A stretch of 64,000 nt of DNA from Candidatus Methylacidiphilales bacterium. Its GTDB lineage: Bacteria; Verrucomicrobiota; Verrucomicrobiia; Methylacidiphilales; CAZTYG01. The translations under genes were made by a program, and so were the position numbers. The stretch is from positions 1 to 64,000 of the forward strand of contig JANRJG010000015.1 of assembly GCA_033875315.1 (NCBI GenBank). Reading direction: 5' to 3'. The notes under the pieces are model-generated. The model was given only the letters and a program-made list of their open reading frames with translations, searched no databases and was not told the origin of the DNA. This document shows positions 25,696 to 34,582 of this stretch, in pieces; positions within the stretch are counted from its first letter, which is position 1, and each line of letters opens with the position of its first letter.

Positions 25696-25718
25696 GTTCT
25701 TTCGGGGGTGGAGAGAAC
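25696..25718. repeat. GTTCTTTC/GAGAGAAC hairpin, copy 2
   Basis: Near copy of the hairpin at 341-365 with one arm mismatch and a GGGGG-containing loop, followed here by a GAGAAC/GAGATC hexamer tract. Confidence 0.6.
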
Positions 25719-25790
25719 GAGAACGAGATCGAGATCGAGCAGGAGAATCGAGTGGGAACTGCTGCCAATCTCCTGAATCCTCGTGATCCA

Positions 25791-26132
25791 TCATCGGTGC
25801 CGTTGTGCCTGGATGGTGGCCACGACCTGGGTCGCTTGGGTGCTGTCCATGCCCGTTGATGCCGCGAGTATTTCCGCAGCACGCTCTGGATTACCCTGTT
25901 CCAGAGCCGCAAGCATGGCCTTGCCTTCGGCGTCCGGAATGGCGTGATTGGCAACCCGAACCTCGGTGCGTGCGTTCGTCCAGGCTCCCGAATCAACAGG
26001 GCCCTGCAAGCGTGATTCGTGCCGACTGTGGAGCCCGATTCGAGCCATGGCACAGAGAATGATGCCCAGTATCAACCCCGCCCAAAACGGGTCGATGCCA
26101 TGGCTGTTAAAGAAGGTGTTTAATGAATCCAC
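25791..26132 (-). CDS. Small membrane protein of unknown function
   Basis: A 113-residue protein with one N-terminal membrane segment (about 15-33, DPFWAGLILGIILCAMARIGL) and a soluble C-terminal half (DAEGKAMLAALEQGNPERAAEILAASTGMDSTQATQVVATIQ) that looks like a small helical, UBA-like or ribosomal-L7/L12-like fold by pattern only. The start is a GTG without a clear ribosome-binding site. It lies 31 bp downstream of the amidase gene on the same strand and probably shares its transcript. No function can be assigned. Confidence 0.6.
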   Translation of the reverse strand: MDSLNTFFNSHGIDPFWAGLILGIILCAMARIGLHSRHESRLQGPVDSGAWTNARTEVRVANHAIPDAEGKAMLAALEQGNPERAAEILAASTGMDSTQATQVVATIQAQRHR

Positions 26133-26163
26133 TCAGGCAGAGGTTAACTGAAAACGACTCAGC

Positions 26164-27669
26164 CTACAAGCCCGTGTGCGCCGGTTCGGCAACGGGAAGT
26201 TCCAATTCAGGAACAGGATCCAGTGCGTTAGGGATTTCATGTGGCAAATCCGGGCCTGGATCCGTTGGCATTTCCCCGCTGGTCGCCGGAGGCGGCCCTG
26301 GCGCCTCAGAGGAACTGGTTGCGGCGGATGATTCTTGTCCGGGGCCCACAAAGGACCGTTGGTAGTGGGCGATGACGCCCTGGGCGACGTATTCCGCGTA
26401 TTCCCGGTGGATGCTCCGTTGCATCTTCCCGTCGAAATCTTTCTCCCCTTCGTAGTCCCCGGCCAGCATGCGTTTGAACATGGCGCGGTCGTTCATGTAG
26501 GGGCCCTCCACGAAAACCACCGGTCCGTCGAAGAGCCGGTTGGCCAGGAGGTTGCGGGCCCAGACGTAGGGATTGTCACCCGCCTTGGTGGCGACGTTCC
26601 AGGAATCGTAGTTTTCCGGTGGAAATCCCCAACCACGGGCCAGTGCTACTGCGATGTCATTGGCCACGGAAAGTTCCTCGTCGGCCGATCCCTCGAGCAA
26701 CTTCCGGAAAAGATGGAAGCGCTGGGCCTCGTCGGCCAGCTCGCCCTTGGTGTAGGCGCCATGGACGAAGATGACGAGTTTGTTGGCATTGAAGAGCCGG
26801 GGCCGGCTGAAGCGGCCCCAGGGGGCGGCGTTGTAGTGCAGGCAGAGGGTGAGGTCTGGTTTCAACGCCCGCACCCGCTCGGCCCGGGCCCCGATCTCGG
26901 CCGGGCGGTAGAAAAGGAGGTTGGTCCGGAGTTCATGGGTGCGGAGGAATTTGGCCTGGGTCAGGCGGGCCAGGGTGCGGTCATCCAGTGTGGCCATGGA
27001 TTGCATGGCTTCCTCGACCAGATCAGCGGGCCGGAGAGGGGTCACCGGTTCGAGGGAATCGCGGATCCAGGCGATCCTGGCCCCGGCTTCTTCGAGGAGG
27101 GGAGCAAGGTGTTGGGCCACGATCAGCGCCATGTCGCCTTCCTTGATCGGGGGATTGCCGCGGATCTTGAGGTTGCGTTCCTCGATGTCGGCCCAGGCGC
27201 CGCCGATGTGACCGGGGTCGAGGCCGATGGTCAGGCCGGCGAGCGGCTTTTCCGCCGAGGCCCCGGTCCATTCGGCCAGGGTGGTGCGGGCGAAGCGGAA
27301 GGCCGGTGCATGATCGCGGCGGCGGTCGCCGGGCTGGGCCCATTTCAAGGTCCAGAGAGGGCGTGTTTTCTCCGGTGTTTCATGAACGGTCACGCCATCC
27401 GGGTCCATGACCAGGTAGTCATGGATCGAGCCATCGGGGGAATAGAGCGGCAGCCGTTCCTCGAAAGCCGCCCGGGTGAGGGTGTGTTGGTGGCGGTCGA
27501 GCACCGGCCAAACGACGGTCTGACTGGTGCTGGCGAACTGGGCCGGGGCGGCTGAAATGGATAAAAGGAGGACGGAAGTAAAAAGCAATGCGTGCAGGAC
27601 CGGGGCGGACAAAGCTCTGGCCCCGGCGGCGGGGGTGGGTTCCGCAGTCGGGGTGAAAGCAGGAACCAT
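26164..27669 (-). CDS. N-acetylmuramoyl-L-alanine amidase (Amidase_3)
   Basis: A 501-residue exported cell-wall hydrolase. After a signal sequence (about 22-44) comes an N-terminal domain of unknown role and an Amidase_3 zinc domain: GLDPGHIGG (zinc His154), IKEGD (Glu177) and LCLHYNA (His278), then the region VFVEGPYMNDRAMFKRM. It would cut the bond between muramic acid and the stem peptide. The last 60 residues are Pro/Ser/Glu-rich and may tether or space it. The ATG at 27669 overlaps the previous stop by one base (TGATG); a GTG one codon earlier is also possible. It is third in a four-gene minus-strand operon. Confidence 0.85.
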   Translation of the reverse strand: MVPAFTPTAEPTPAAGARALSAPVLHALLFTSVLLLSISAAPAQFASTSQTVVWPVLDRHQHTLTRAAFEERLPLYSPDGSIHDYLVMDPDGVTVHETPEKTRPLWTLKWAQPGDRRRDHAPAFRFARTTLAEWTGASAEKPLAGLTIGLDPGHIGGAWADIEERNLKIRGNPPIKEGDMALIVAQHLAPLLEEAGARIAWIRDSLEPVTPLRPADLVEEAMQSMATLDDRTLARLTQAKFLRTHELRTNLLFYRPAEIGARAERVRALKPDLTLCLHYNAAPWGRFSRPRLFNANKLVIFVHGAYTKGELADEAQRFHLFRKLLEGSADEELSVANDIAVALARGWGFPPENYDSWNVATKAGDNPYVWARNLLANRLFDGPVVFVEGPYMNDRAMFKRMLAGDYEGEKDFDGKMQRSIHREYAEYVAQGVIAHYQRSFVGPGQESSAATSSSEAPGPPPATSGEMPTDPGPDLPHEIPNALDPVPELELPVAEPAHTGL

Positions 27670-28277
27670 CACTTCTGGATTTTCTTGAGGTCGAGCTTCA
27701 GCTCAACAATCTGCCCCGATTGCGCATTGATGCGGGCGGTGCCGATATCGATTTCCTTGTCACTTCCCGCAGCCTGGGCCCAGATGCGGGTGCGCCAGAT
27801 GGCCGGGGCGGCCGGGCCTTTGCCCTCCTTGTGCAGCCAGAGTTCGATGCTGCTGACCTTGACCTTGGACAACTCGGAGGATCGGTTGAGGATGTCGAGG
27901 ACGTCGGAGGAATCCTTGCGCAACTTGGCGGGCTCGATGACTTCTTCCAGCTTGTAGGCGGCGAGGCGTAGCTTGTCCACCTGGGTGTAGCCCTGTTCGA
28001 TGCGGGTGATGGTGTTGCCGGCCACGGTGACTTTGGTGCCATTCTGGTCGGCGTAGGGATCATAGAAGAGGATCTGCCACTCGATGGGCATCACGCCGAT
28101 GGAGCTTTTCTTGCCGCTGATCTGGACCAGAGATTTCTTGGCCTCGTCGTTGACCTCGCGGGCGGCCAGCTTCTGGGCGGCGAAGGCGGAAAGTCCCGCT
28201 GCTCTGGCCGAAGGAGCCAGGGCGAAGACAGGGACGAGAACCAGGGCGGCCAGAAGGGGGAAAGTGGGTGTTTTCAT
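27669..28277 (-). CDS. Unknown exported protein
   Basis: A 202-residue protein with a signal peptide (cleavage near SARAA, about 24-28) and a predicted periplasmic beta-rich body (PIEWQILFYDPYADQNGTKVTVAGNTITRIEQGY; WRTRIWAQAAG; IGTARINAQSGQIVELKLDLKK). The final INAQSG-type strand recalls PepSY-like domains, but that is a weak similarity. It starts at an ATGA overlap with the TauE/SafE permease gene and is followed at once by the amidase, so all three are translationally coupled. The function is unknown; the neighbourhood suggests envelope work. Confidence 0.72.
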   Translation of the reverse strand: MKTPTFPLLAALVLVPVFALAPSARAAGLSAFAAQKLAAREVNDEAKKSLVQISGKKSSIGVMPIEWQILFYDPYADQNGTKVTVAGNTITRIEQGYTQVDKLRLAAYKLEEVIEPAKLRKDSSDVLDILNRSSELSKVKVSSIELWLHKEGKGPAAPAIWRTRIWAQAAGSDKEIDIGTARINAQSGQIVELKLDLKKIQK

Positions 28278-29056
28278 AGTGAACCAGTAGCAAAGGCAAG
28301 GGCTGCGCGCAACAGGCTTTTCCCCCAGGCCAGTTCGAGTCCGGTGAGGAAGAGGATGACGTAGATGATCCGGGTGAAGACGGCGGGCGGACAATGGCGG
28401 TTGAGCCACTCGCCAATCAGGGTGCCCAGGATGACAAAAAGCGCCAGGCGGAGCGAGTAGCCGGCGGTGGTGCGGTTGATGACACCCAGGGCGAGGTAGC
28501 CCGGGACCTTGAAGAGATTGACCAGGGTGAAGGCGAGGACGGTGGTGGCGAGGAAGGCGCGCTGGGGGAGCTTGAGCGGGAGGAGATACATGGCGAAGAC
28601 CGGCCCGGCGGCATGGGCCAGGGTGGAAGTGAGGCCGGTGGCGAATCCGAAAGCGGACCCGCTGGTCCAACCGGGATGCACGGCGGCCGCGCCACGTTGG
28701 AGGGAGGCCTTGGTCCACTGCACCAGGCAGAAGAGGAGACAGATGGCGCCGAGCAGGCGTTGGAGAAGCTGGGCATCGATCTTGCCGAGCAGGAAGGTGC
28801 CGGCCCCGATGCCGAGCAGGCAGCCGGGCAGGCAGTAGAGGAGGGGTTTCCAGGACCAAGCCCCCCGGTAGAGCCAACAAGACACCCAGTCGGCCGTGAT
28901 GAGGAGCGGGAGAAGGACGCCGAGGGCGAGCTGGGGCGGAAGGGCCAGGGCCATGAGGGGGGTGGCGAGGATGCCGGTTCCCCCGCCGAAGCCGGCCTTG
29001 GAGATGCCCACCAGAACAGCCGCCAGGGCGGCGAGGGAAAACTCAGTCCAAGTCAT
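28274..29056 (-). CDS. TSUP-family permease (TauE/SafE)
   Basis: A 260-residue polytopic protein with about eight hydrophobic segments and the TauE/SafE pattern: AALLVGISKAGFGGGTGILATPLMA-like repeat near the N-terminus (LVGISKAGFGGGTGI) and its second copy around FGFATGLTSTLAHAAGPVFAMYLL. Family members export sulfur-containing organic anions such as sulfite or sulfoacetate; the substrate here is unknown. First gene of the operon with the exported protein and the amidase; the upstream 115 bp contains a GCGCGGAGGCGC repeat scrap. Confidence 0.85.
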   Translation of the reverse strand: MTWTEFSLAALAAVLVGISKAGFGGGTGILATPLMALALPPQLALGVLLPLLITADWVSCWLYRGAWSWKPLLYCLPGCLLGIGAGTFLLGKIDAQLLQRLLGAICLLFCLVQWTKASLQRGAAAVHPGWTSGSAFGFATGLTSTLAHAAGPVFAMYLLPLKLPQRAFLATTVLAFTLVNLFKVPGYLALGVINRTTAGYSLRLALFVILGTLIGEWLNRHCPPAVFTRIIYVILFLTGLELAWGKSLLRAALAFATGSL

Positions 29057-29171
29057 GGGGGGAACGGTTCGGGCGGTGCCGGGGAGAGTTCGCGCGCGGA
29101 GGCGCAGGGGCGCGGAGAGGGGTCGGGAAAATGCCCGGGATTGCGCTCATCCTGAGTGGGGGTCTATTAAG

Positions 29172-29960
29172 TTAGGGAGACTCTGGCGGTGTGGTTTGGT
29201 TGAGATCGATGCGGATGTCGATGCGGCGGTTGAGGGCCTGGTTCGCGGGGGTGTCGTTGGGGGCGATGGGGCGGGTGTCGGCCCGTCCGACCACGCAGAG
29301 CCGGAGGGGATCGACCTTGCCCTCATTCTGAAGGAAGAGCGCGGCCGCCCCGGCGCGGGCGGCGGACAGGTCCCAGTTGCTGGCGAAGCGCTTCTTGATC
29401 GAGTCACTGACCGGGACGTTGTCGGTGTGGCCCTCGATGAAAACCTCGAGACCGGCGAGTTCGTTGTTGAGCAGCGCGGCCACGGTGGTCAGGACGGAGC
29501 GGGATTCGTCGAGCAATTGGGCCTCGCCGGAACGGAAGAGGATCTGGTTGGCCAGGCGGATGGTGATGCGGCCGCGGTCGACGAAGACCGAGCCTTCCCC
29601 GGCCTTGAGGACGGAAGCGAGTTTTTCCTGCATGGCCCGGGCGGATTCCTCCTGCTGTTTGTCCTTGAGCAGGCGGGCGGCGCGTTCTTTTTCGAGGGTG
29701 AGGCGGGCTTCCTCCGTGCGGGCGAGTTGTTCCTCCTTGGTTTGGAGCTGGGTCTCGCGTTCATCGAATTGTTTGCGGAGCTGGCCGACCTGGCCCTGGA
29801 GGAGGCGCTCGCCATCGCGGAGGTTGCGGGCCTCATCTTTGAGCAGGGCGAGGCGGTCGCGCTCCTGGCGGCTCTGCAGAAGGGCGTAGCTGGAGAGGCC
29901 CAGACAGAGCAGGCCGAAGAAAGAGAGACCGAAAAAAACGCGCAGCGGGGCACGGGACAT
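29172..29960 (-). CDS. Membrane-anchored coiled-coil protein with OmpA/MotB domain
   Basis: A 262-residue protein: one membrane helix (about 8-29), a long heptad-rich coiled coil (about 32-115, with RQERDRLALLKDEARNLRDG and LRKQFDERETQLQTKEEQLA), then an OmpA/MotB-type peptidoglycan-binding domain (LFRSGEAQLLDE, FIEGHTDNVPVSDS, SNWDLSAARA, NRRIDIRID). The sequence of the last domain is closest to MotB-like proteins, but the membrane helix has no conserved Asp, so it cannot serve as a proton-channel stator. It probably spans the periplasm as a cell-wall tether. The ATG at 29960 (MSRAPLR) is preferred over a GTG at 29990. Confidence 0.8.
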   Translation of the reverse strand: MSRAPLRVFFGLSFFGLLCLGLSSYALLQSRQERDRLALLKDEARNLRDGERLLQGQVGQLRKQFDERETQLQTKEEQLARTEEARLTLEKERAARLLKDKQQEESARAMQEKLASVLKAGEGSVFVDRGRITIRLANQILFRSGEAQLLDESRSVLTTVAALLNNELAGLEVFIEGHTDNVPVSDSIKKRFASNWDLSAARAGAAALFLQNEGKVDPLRLCVVGRADTRPIAPNDTPANQALNRRIDIRIDLNQTTPPESP

Positions 29961-30077
29961 GCGGGTAGGATGCGGAAAAGCGGGCACCACGAAAAGGGGA
30001 AATGAGAAGGGTGGGCGGCCAAATCAAAGAGGCGATCCGCGTTGCCTGGGATGGAGAGTGCCGCATAACTTGGGCGG

Positions 30078-31394
30078 GTGATCAAGACTTGGGGATTGAC
30101 GCTGGTTCTGGTGCTGTCCGGGCTGTTTTGGGCGCTTTTTTTATTCAGGTTTCCTTTGGAGGAGCTGGCCCAGAAGCCTCCCCGGAGCGCCATCCAGGGT
30201 TGGGACAGCAGCTTCTATTACTATTGGCTCCGCTCGGCCTATTTTGAACGTCCGTTCGACTTCCGTCATTCCGCCACCATCACGCGAACCATGGCTGAGC
30301 CGGAGCGCGTGGCTTATCTGGCCCGGCCGGTGACCGCGACCGGGCGCCTGCCCAACAAGCTCGGGGTGGGGTGGGCGGTTTCCAGCTGGCCCTTTTTTGT
30401 CTTGGCGGACGGGATCGTGGTGGGATTGCAGAAGACCGGGTGGGCGCATCCGGCCCGGGATGGTTACAGTGCGATTTATCAGATCCTGTTGCTGGGCGGG
30501 CAGTTGATCTATGCGGCGGCCGGATTGTGTCTGGCTTGGCGAATTGTGTCCCGTTGGGTGGCAGGACCACAGGCCGCGGAAGGGGTGTTGTTGTGCTGGC
30601 TGGGTTCGTTTTTGTTCACCTATCAAACATGGCTGCTTTCCATGTCGCACAGCCTGGCTTTTTCCGCCTTGTGCTGGGCGTTCTGGTGCGGGCTGCGGAT
30701 TGTGGAAAAGCGGGCCGGGCCCGGGATCTGGTTGCAGATGGGGTTGGCCAGTGGATTGTTGGTGGTCACACGTTACCAATGCGCGGTTTACTTGCTTTTC
30801 CCGGCGGTGGCTGCCGTGATGGCATTGCGGGCGGGAAATCGCGGTGCGCGATTGGGTGCGGGGCTGGCCTGCCTGGGGGGAGGTGCGCTGTTGTTCCTGC
30901 AGATGCTGGCCTGGAAAATCGTTTACGGGCAATGGCTGTTGTATTCGTATGAAGGTGAGATTTTCCACTGGACCCGTCCACACGTCTGGGACGTCTTGTT
31001 TTCCCCGTTCCACGGTCTGTTCTACTGGTCGCCCTCCCTGCTGGTGGGGCTGGCGGGTTACCTGATGTGGGTAAGGCGGCATCCCTTTCCCGGCTGGGTC
31101 TGGACGGTTTCTATGCTGGCCACCCTCTGGGTCAATGCCGCCTGGGAAGAATGGTGGTTCGGGGCCAGTTATGGTTCCCGGGCGTTTGAGGGATGTGTGC
31201 TGTTTTTCATGCTCGGCACGGCCTGGTTGCTCCAGGTCCTGCAGAGCCGTTGGATCTGGCGCGCGGTGTTGGTGGGGGTGCTTGGCCTCCTCTCCCTGGC
31301 CAATGGACTGTTGTCCTATCGTGCGCTCAGAGGCAAGATGACCCTCGCACAGCCGGTGACTTATGCCGAGATGTGGAAGGCTATCTGGAAGTAG
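30078..31394 (+). CDS. Polytopic membrane protein, GT-C glycosyltransferase-like
   Basis: A 438-residue integral membrane protein with about ten hydrophobic segments. After the first helix a periplasmic loop carries GWDSSFYYYWLRSAYF, where an Asp in the first loop is what GT-C transferases (lipid-linked sugar users) use for catalysis; other loop residues (RPHVWDVLFSPFHGLFYWSP and WEEWWFGASYGSRAFEG) resemble Verrucomicrobia/Planctomycetes dolichyl-type membrane proteins. Assignment to GT-C is pattern-based. The GTG start has a weak GGGCGG before it. It is divergent from the OmpA gene and convergent with purL (13-bp gap). Confidence 0.6.
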   Translation: MIKTWGLTLVLVLSGLFWALFLFRFPLEELAQKPPRSAIQGWDSSFYYYWLRSAYFERPFDFRHSATITRTMAEPERVAYLARPVTATGRLPNKLGVGWAVSSWPFFVLADGIVVGLQKTGWAHPARDGYSAIYQILLLGGQLIYAAAGLCLAWRIVSRWVAGPQAAEGVLLCWLGSFLFTYQTWLLSMSHSLAFSALCWAFWCGLRIVEKRAGPGIWLQMGLASGLLVVTRYQCAVYLLFPAVAAVMALRAGNRGARLGAGLACLGGGALLFLQMLAWKIVYGQWLLYSYEGEIFHWTRPHVWDVLFSPFHGLFYWSPSLLVGLAGYLMWVRRHPFPGWVWTVSMLATLWVNAAWEEWWFGASYGSRAFEGCVLFFMLGTAWLLQVLQSRWIWRAVLVGVLGLLSLANGLLSYRALRGKMTLAQPVTYAEMWKAIWK

Positions 31395-31407
31395 GCGGGC
31401 ATCCCAT

Positions 31408-33675
31408 TCAGGATGCTTCCATCAGGTGCGGGATGGCTTGTTCGTAGGTGTCGCGGAGGGTGGCCACGTCGTAGGTCAGTTTTTCCGTTCCCACATTCAG
31501 GGCCAGGGTAGTGCCTTGGACGGTGCCGAGGCGGGTGGCTTCGATGCCAGCCTTTTGGAAATGGGACAACGTGGCTTCGACGTCTCCGGCGGCCACGGTG
31601 AGGATGGCACGGGCGCTGGATTCGTTGAACAAAACTACGTCTGCTCTTGGCGGTTGGCTGTTGGCTGTTGGCGAAGGCAGGCAGATTTCGGCACCCAAGC
31701 CTTTGTCGAAGGTGCACTCGGCCAGGGCGACGGCGAGGCCACCGTCGGAGCAGTCGTGGGCGCTCTTGACTTTGCCCGCATGAATCAGGCTGCGGACGGC
31801 ATCGAGGAATTTCTTTTCATGATTTAGGTCGACGCGCGGGGGCAGGCCCTGCTTCTTGCCATGGATTTCAAACAGGTAGGACGAGCCTCCCAATTCGCTG
31901 CCGACGCCGCCGACCAGGAGGATGGCGTCGCCGGCGTTCTGGAACGACGACGGGGTGATGTAGGCGGGGTCGTCGATCAGGCCGACGACGGCCATGGTGG
32001 GGGTGGGGTCGATGGCGCCCTTGGGGCTCTGGTTGTAGAGGGAAACGTTCCCGCCGGTGACGGGGACTTCGAGGGTGCGGCAGCCTTCGGCCAGGCCTTC
32101 GACGCATTCCCGGAGTTGCCAGAAGAGTTCCGGGTTGTGGGGATTGCCGAAGTTGAGGTTGTCGGTGGAGGCCAGCGGGGTGGCCCCGGACATGGTGACG
32201 TTGCGGCAGGCCTCGGCCACGGCGGCCTTGGCGCCTTCACGGGGATCGAGGTAGCAATAACGGCCGTTGCAGTCGACCGACATGGCTATGTACTTTGCCC
32301 CCTTGGGTGTTTCAATCCGGATGACGGAGGCGTCGGAGCCGGGGACGGTGACGGTGTTCTTCTGCACCTGGTGGTCGTATTGGCGGTAGACCCAACGTTT
32401 GGAGGCGATGCTGGGAGCGGCAAGGAGTTTGGGGAGGATGCCCGCGAGCTCTGCTCCCTTCGGCTCGGGTAGGTCCTTTTCCACGTCGAATTTCTGCACG
32501 TGGTCGAGGTAGGCCGGGCGTTTGGCCTCGCGATGATAAACCGGGGCATCGGCGGCCAGGGGGTGGGCCGGGATGTCGACGACGACCGTGCCGTGATTTT
32601 TGACGACCATGCGCTTGGTGTCGGTGACAAAACCGATCTCGGCGGCGTCAAGATCCCACTTGGCAAAGATATCCCTGACCACCTGCTCCTGACCCTTGCG
32701 GACGATGATGAGCATGCGTTCCTGGGATTCGGAGAGCATGGTTTCGTAAGGGGTCATGCCGGTTTCGCGCTGGGGCACCTTGGCGAGGTCGATCTCGATG
32801 CCGGAGTCGCCACGGCTGGCGGTTTCGCAGGTGGAGCAGGTCAATCCGGCCGCGCCCATGTCCTGCACGCCGACGACGGCTTCGGGGTGTTGGAAGAGTT
32901 CGAGACAGGCTTCCAAGAGGAGTTTCTCCATGAAAGGGTCGCCGACCTGGACGGCGGGGCGGTCTTCCTTGGATTCTTCGGTCAGGTCGCGGGAGGCGAA
33001 GGCGGCACCGGCGAGTCCGTCGCGTCCGGTTTTGGCGCCGACATAGAAGACGGGGTTGCCCACGCCGGTGGCCGCGCCCTTGCGGATCTGGTCGTGGCGG
33101 AGGATGCCCAAGGAGAAGGCATTGACGAGAGGGTTGCCGTTGTAGGAGGGGTCGAAATAGACCTCCCCGCCCGTGGTGGGGACACCGATGCAGTTGCCGT
33201 AGTGGGCGATACCGGCCACGACACCGGCGAAGAGGCGGCGGTTGGTGCGGGCTTCTTCCGAATCACCGGTGATGGGACCGAAACGGAGGGAGTTGAGATT
33301 GGCGACCGGGCGGGCGCCCATGGTGAAGATATCGCGGAGGATGCCGCCGACGCCCGTGGCCGCGCCCTGGAATGGCTCGACGGCGCTGGGGTGGTTGTGC
33401 GATTCGATCTTGAAACAGACGGCCATGCCATCGCCGATGTCGAGCACGCCGGCGTTCTCTTCGCCCGCTTTGACCAGGACGCGGGGGCCAGTGGTGGGGA
33501 ATTTTTTCAGTTCGGGACGGGAGTTTTTGTAGGAGCAGTGCTCCGACCACATGACGGAGAAAATACCGAGTTCGGTGAAATTGGGATCGCGTCCGAGGAT
33601 CTGTTGGATCTTGGCGTATTCGTCCGGCGTGAGGCCGTGCTGGGCGATGAGTTCGGGGGTAATCTGGGGGTCCAT
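31408..33675 (-). CDS. purL: Phosphoribosylformylglycinamidine synthase, large subunit
   Basis: A 755-residue small-type PurL, which with PurQ and PurS makes FGAM from FGAR, ATP and glutamine in de novo purine synthesis. Clear family signatures: [18 protein letters not shown] near 43-60, [27 protein letters not shown], and the C-terminal [15 protein letters not shown] and [24 protein letters not shown]. Near residues 668-675 an in-frame stretch [10 protein letters not shown] is encoded by three GTTGGCT heptamers, an insertion not expected in the family. purS and purQ lie upstream on the same strand but are separated from it by palindromic repeats. Confidence 0.97.
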   Translation of the reverse strand: MDPQITPELIAQHGLTPDEYAKIQQILGRDPNFTELGIFSVMWSEHCSYKNSRPELKKFPTTGPRVLVKAGEENAGVLDIGDGMAVCFKIESHNHPSAVEPFQGAATGVGGILRDIFTMGARPVANLNSLRFGPITGDSEEARTNRRLFAGVVAGIAHYGNCIGVPTTGGEVYFDPSYNGNPLVNAFSLGILRHDQIRKGAATGVGNPVFYVGAKTGRDGLAGAAFASRDLTEESKEDRPAVQVGDPFMEKLLLEACLELFQHPEAVVGVQDMGAAGLTCSTCETASRGDSGIEIDLAKVPQRETGMTPYETMLSESQERMLIIVRKGQEQVVRDIFAKWDLDAAEIGFVTDTKRMVVKNHGTVVVDIPAHPLAADAPVYHREAKRPAYLDHVQKFDVEKDLPEPKGAELAGILPKLLAAPSIASKRWVYRQYDHQVQKNTVTVPGSDASVIRIETPKGAKYIAMSVDCNGRYCYLDPREGAKAAVAEACRNVTMSGATPLASTDNLNFGNPHNPELFWQLRECVEGLAEGCRTLEVPVTGGNVSLYNQSPKGAIDPTPTMAVVGLIDDPAYITPSSFQNAGDAILLVGGVGSELGGSSYLFEIHGKKQGLPPRVDLNHEKKFLDAVRSLIHAGKVKSAHDCSDGGLAVALAECTFDKGLGAEICLPSPTANSQPPRADVVLFNESSARAILTVAAGDVEATLSHFQKAGIEATRLGTVQGTTLALNVGTEKLTYDVATLRDTYEQAIPHLMEAS
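31653..31672 (+). repeat. GTTGGCT heptamer array inside purL
   Basis: GTTGGCT, GTTGGCT, GTTGGC: almost three perfect units. It is read on the minus strand as part of the purL frame (TANSQPP) and keeps the frame open. Confidence 0.85.
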
Positions 33676-33683
33676 GGGGAAGT

Positions 33684-33798
33684 TTTACCGTGAAGGGCGC
33701 GAAGCTCGCGAAGGTTTGGGTGTTATGGGTAAGAGGGAGGGTTCAGAATCGTGTTTAATGTAAAAAAACTTAGCGGCCTTCGCGTTCTTCGCGGTGAA
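33684..33798. repeat. Palindromic dispersed repeat between purQ and purL
   Basis: Left arm 33684-33714 (CGTGAAGGGCGCGAAGCTCG) pairs with right arm 33777-33798 (CTTCGCGTTCTTCGCGGTGA); the right arm lacks 9 bases relative to the left. The AT-richer middle has no gene. Same family as 34465-34576. Confidence 0.75.
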
Positions 33799-33801
33799 TA
33801 T

Positions 33802-34458
33802 TCATTTCAGCAGACTTTGAAAGATTTTCAGGCCGTCGGCGCTGCCCAGCAGGGGCTCGCAGGCGCGTTCGGGGTGGGGCATCATGCCGAGGACGTTCCC
33901 TTCCTTGTTGCAAACCCCGGCAATGTCGCCGAGCGATCCATTGGGGGCGCCGCCCGCATAGCGGAAGACGATCTGGCCGTGGTCTTCCATGGCCTTGAGC
34001 GTATCGGCATCCACACGATAGTTCCCTTCGCCATGGGCGATGGGGATGCGGAGGGTGTCGCCGTCCCGGGTTTGTTGGGTGAAGCGGGTCCGGCTGTTGG
34101 CCACGGAGAGGGTCACGGTTTCACAGATAAAATGGAGGCCGGTGTTGCGGACGAGGGCACCGGGCAGGAGCCCGGCCTCGCAGAGGATCTGGAACCCATT
34201 GCAGATGCCGAGGACGGTCTGGCCGCGGGCGGCGGCTTCCTTGACCGCAGCCATGATGGGCGAGAAGCGGGCGATGGCCCCGCAGCGGAGGTAGTCGCCG
34301 TAGGAGAATCCGCCGGGGACGATGACGGCTTCATCGGCATCGATGCGGGTGTCTTTGTGCCAGGCGTAGCGGACGGGCTGCTTCAGGACGTCGCGAACGG
34401 CGTGGAAGGCATCCTGGTCGCAATTGGATCCGGGGAATTGAAGAACGGCAAATTTCAT
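33802..34458 (-). CDS. purQ: Phosphoribosylformylglycinamidine synthase, glutaminase subunit
   Basis: A 218-residue class I glutamine amidotransferase, the ammonia-supplying subunit of the PurSQL complex. It begins [20 protein letters not shown], has the oxyanion/nucleophile motif VLGICNGFQ with Cys86, and the catalytic pair in MMPHPERA near the C-terminus (His about 196). Length is usual. The gene is flanked on both sides by palindromic repeats of the CTTCGCGGTGAA family, so it may need its own promoter or read-through from purS. Confidence 0.96.
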   Translation of the reverse strand: MKFAVLQFPGSNCDQDAFHAVRDVLKQPVRYAWHKDTRIDADEAVIVPGGFSYGDYLRCGAIARFSPIMAAVKEAAARGQTVLGICNGFQILCEAGLLPGALVRNTGLHFICETVTLSVANSRTRFTQQTRDGDTLRIPIAHGEGNYRVDADTLKAMEDHGQIVFRYAGGAPNGSLGDIAGVCNKEGNVLGMMPHPERACEPLLGSADGLKIFQSLLK

Positions 34459-34464
34459 GGGAGG

Positions 34465-34576
34465 TTCACCGCGAAGAACGCCAAGGGCGCGAAGCTCAAT
34501 GCCTCAAAAGCTTTTAAAAACATGGTGGATATAAAAAGAAAAAATCCTTCGCGTTCTTCGCGAACTTCGCGGTGAA
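34465..34576. repeat. Palindromic MITE-like repeat between purS and purQ
   Basis: Arms 34465-34495 and 34546-34576 are inverted copies with 25 of 31 bases pairing (outer ends TTCACCGCGAAG and CTTCGCGGTGAA). The 50-bp middle is AT-rich with AAAAGCTTTT. It fills almost the whole 124-bp gap, has no coding capacity and would form a long hairpin in the mRNA. Confidence 0.82.
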
Positions 34577-34582
34577 TAAGTT

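Larger units (their letters stand above)
25135..25790. other. Repeat-filled intergenic region with many short hairpins
   Basis: No gene is supported. It contains arms of the CTCTGTG/CACAGAG palindrome family (about 25222-25274 and 25329-25372), short perfect hairpins such as TCCGCC-TGA-GGCGGA (25211-25225), CCGCGT-GAA-ACGCGG and CCGCAC-AGC-GTGCGG, a second copy of the 55-bp block at 25419-25473, the GTTCTTTC hairpin at 25696-25718 and a GAGAAC/GAGATC hexamer tract at 25709-25741. The composition mirrors the gap at 71-425. Confidence 0.7.

Noticed and set aside
25791-26132. Toxin-antitoxin component
   Set aside because: A single gene with a membrane helix, in an operon with an amidase, with no partner and no toxin motif.
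27669-28880. 403-residue frame ending with the unknown exported protein
   Set aside because: The first 200 residues are the permease gene read in the wrong frame; the real protein starts at 28277 with a signal peptide.
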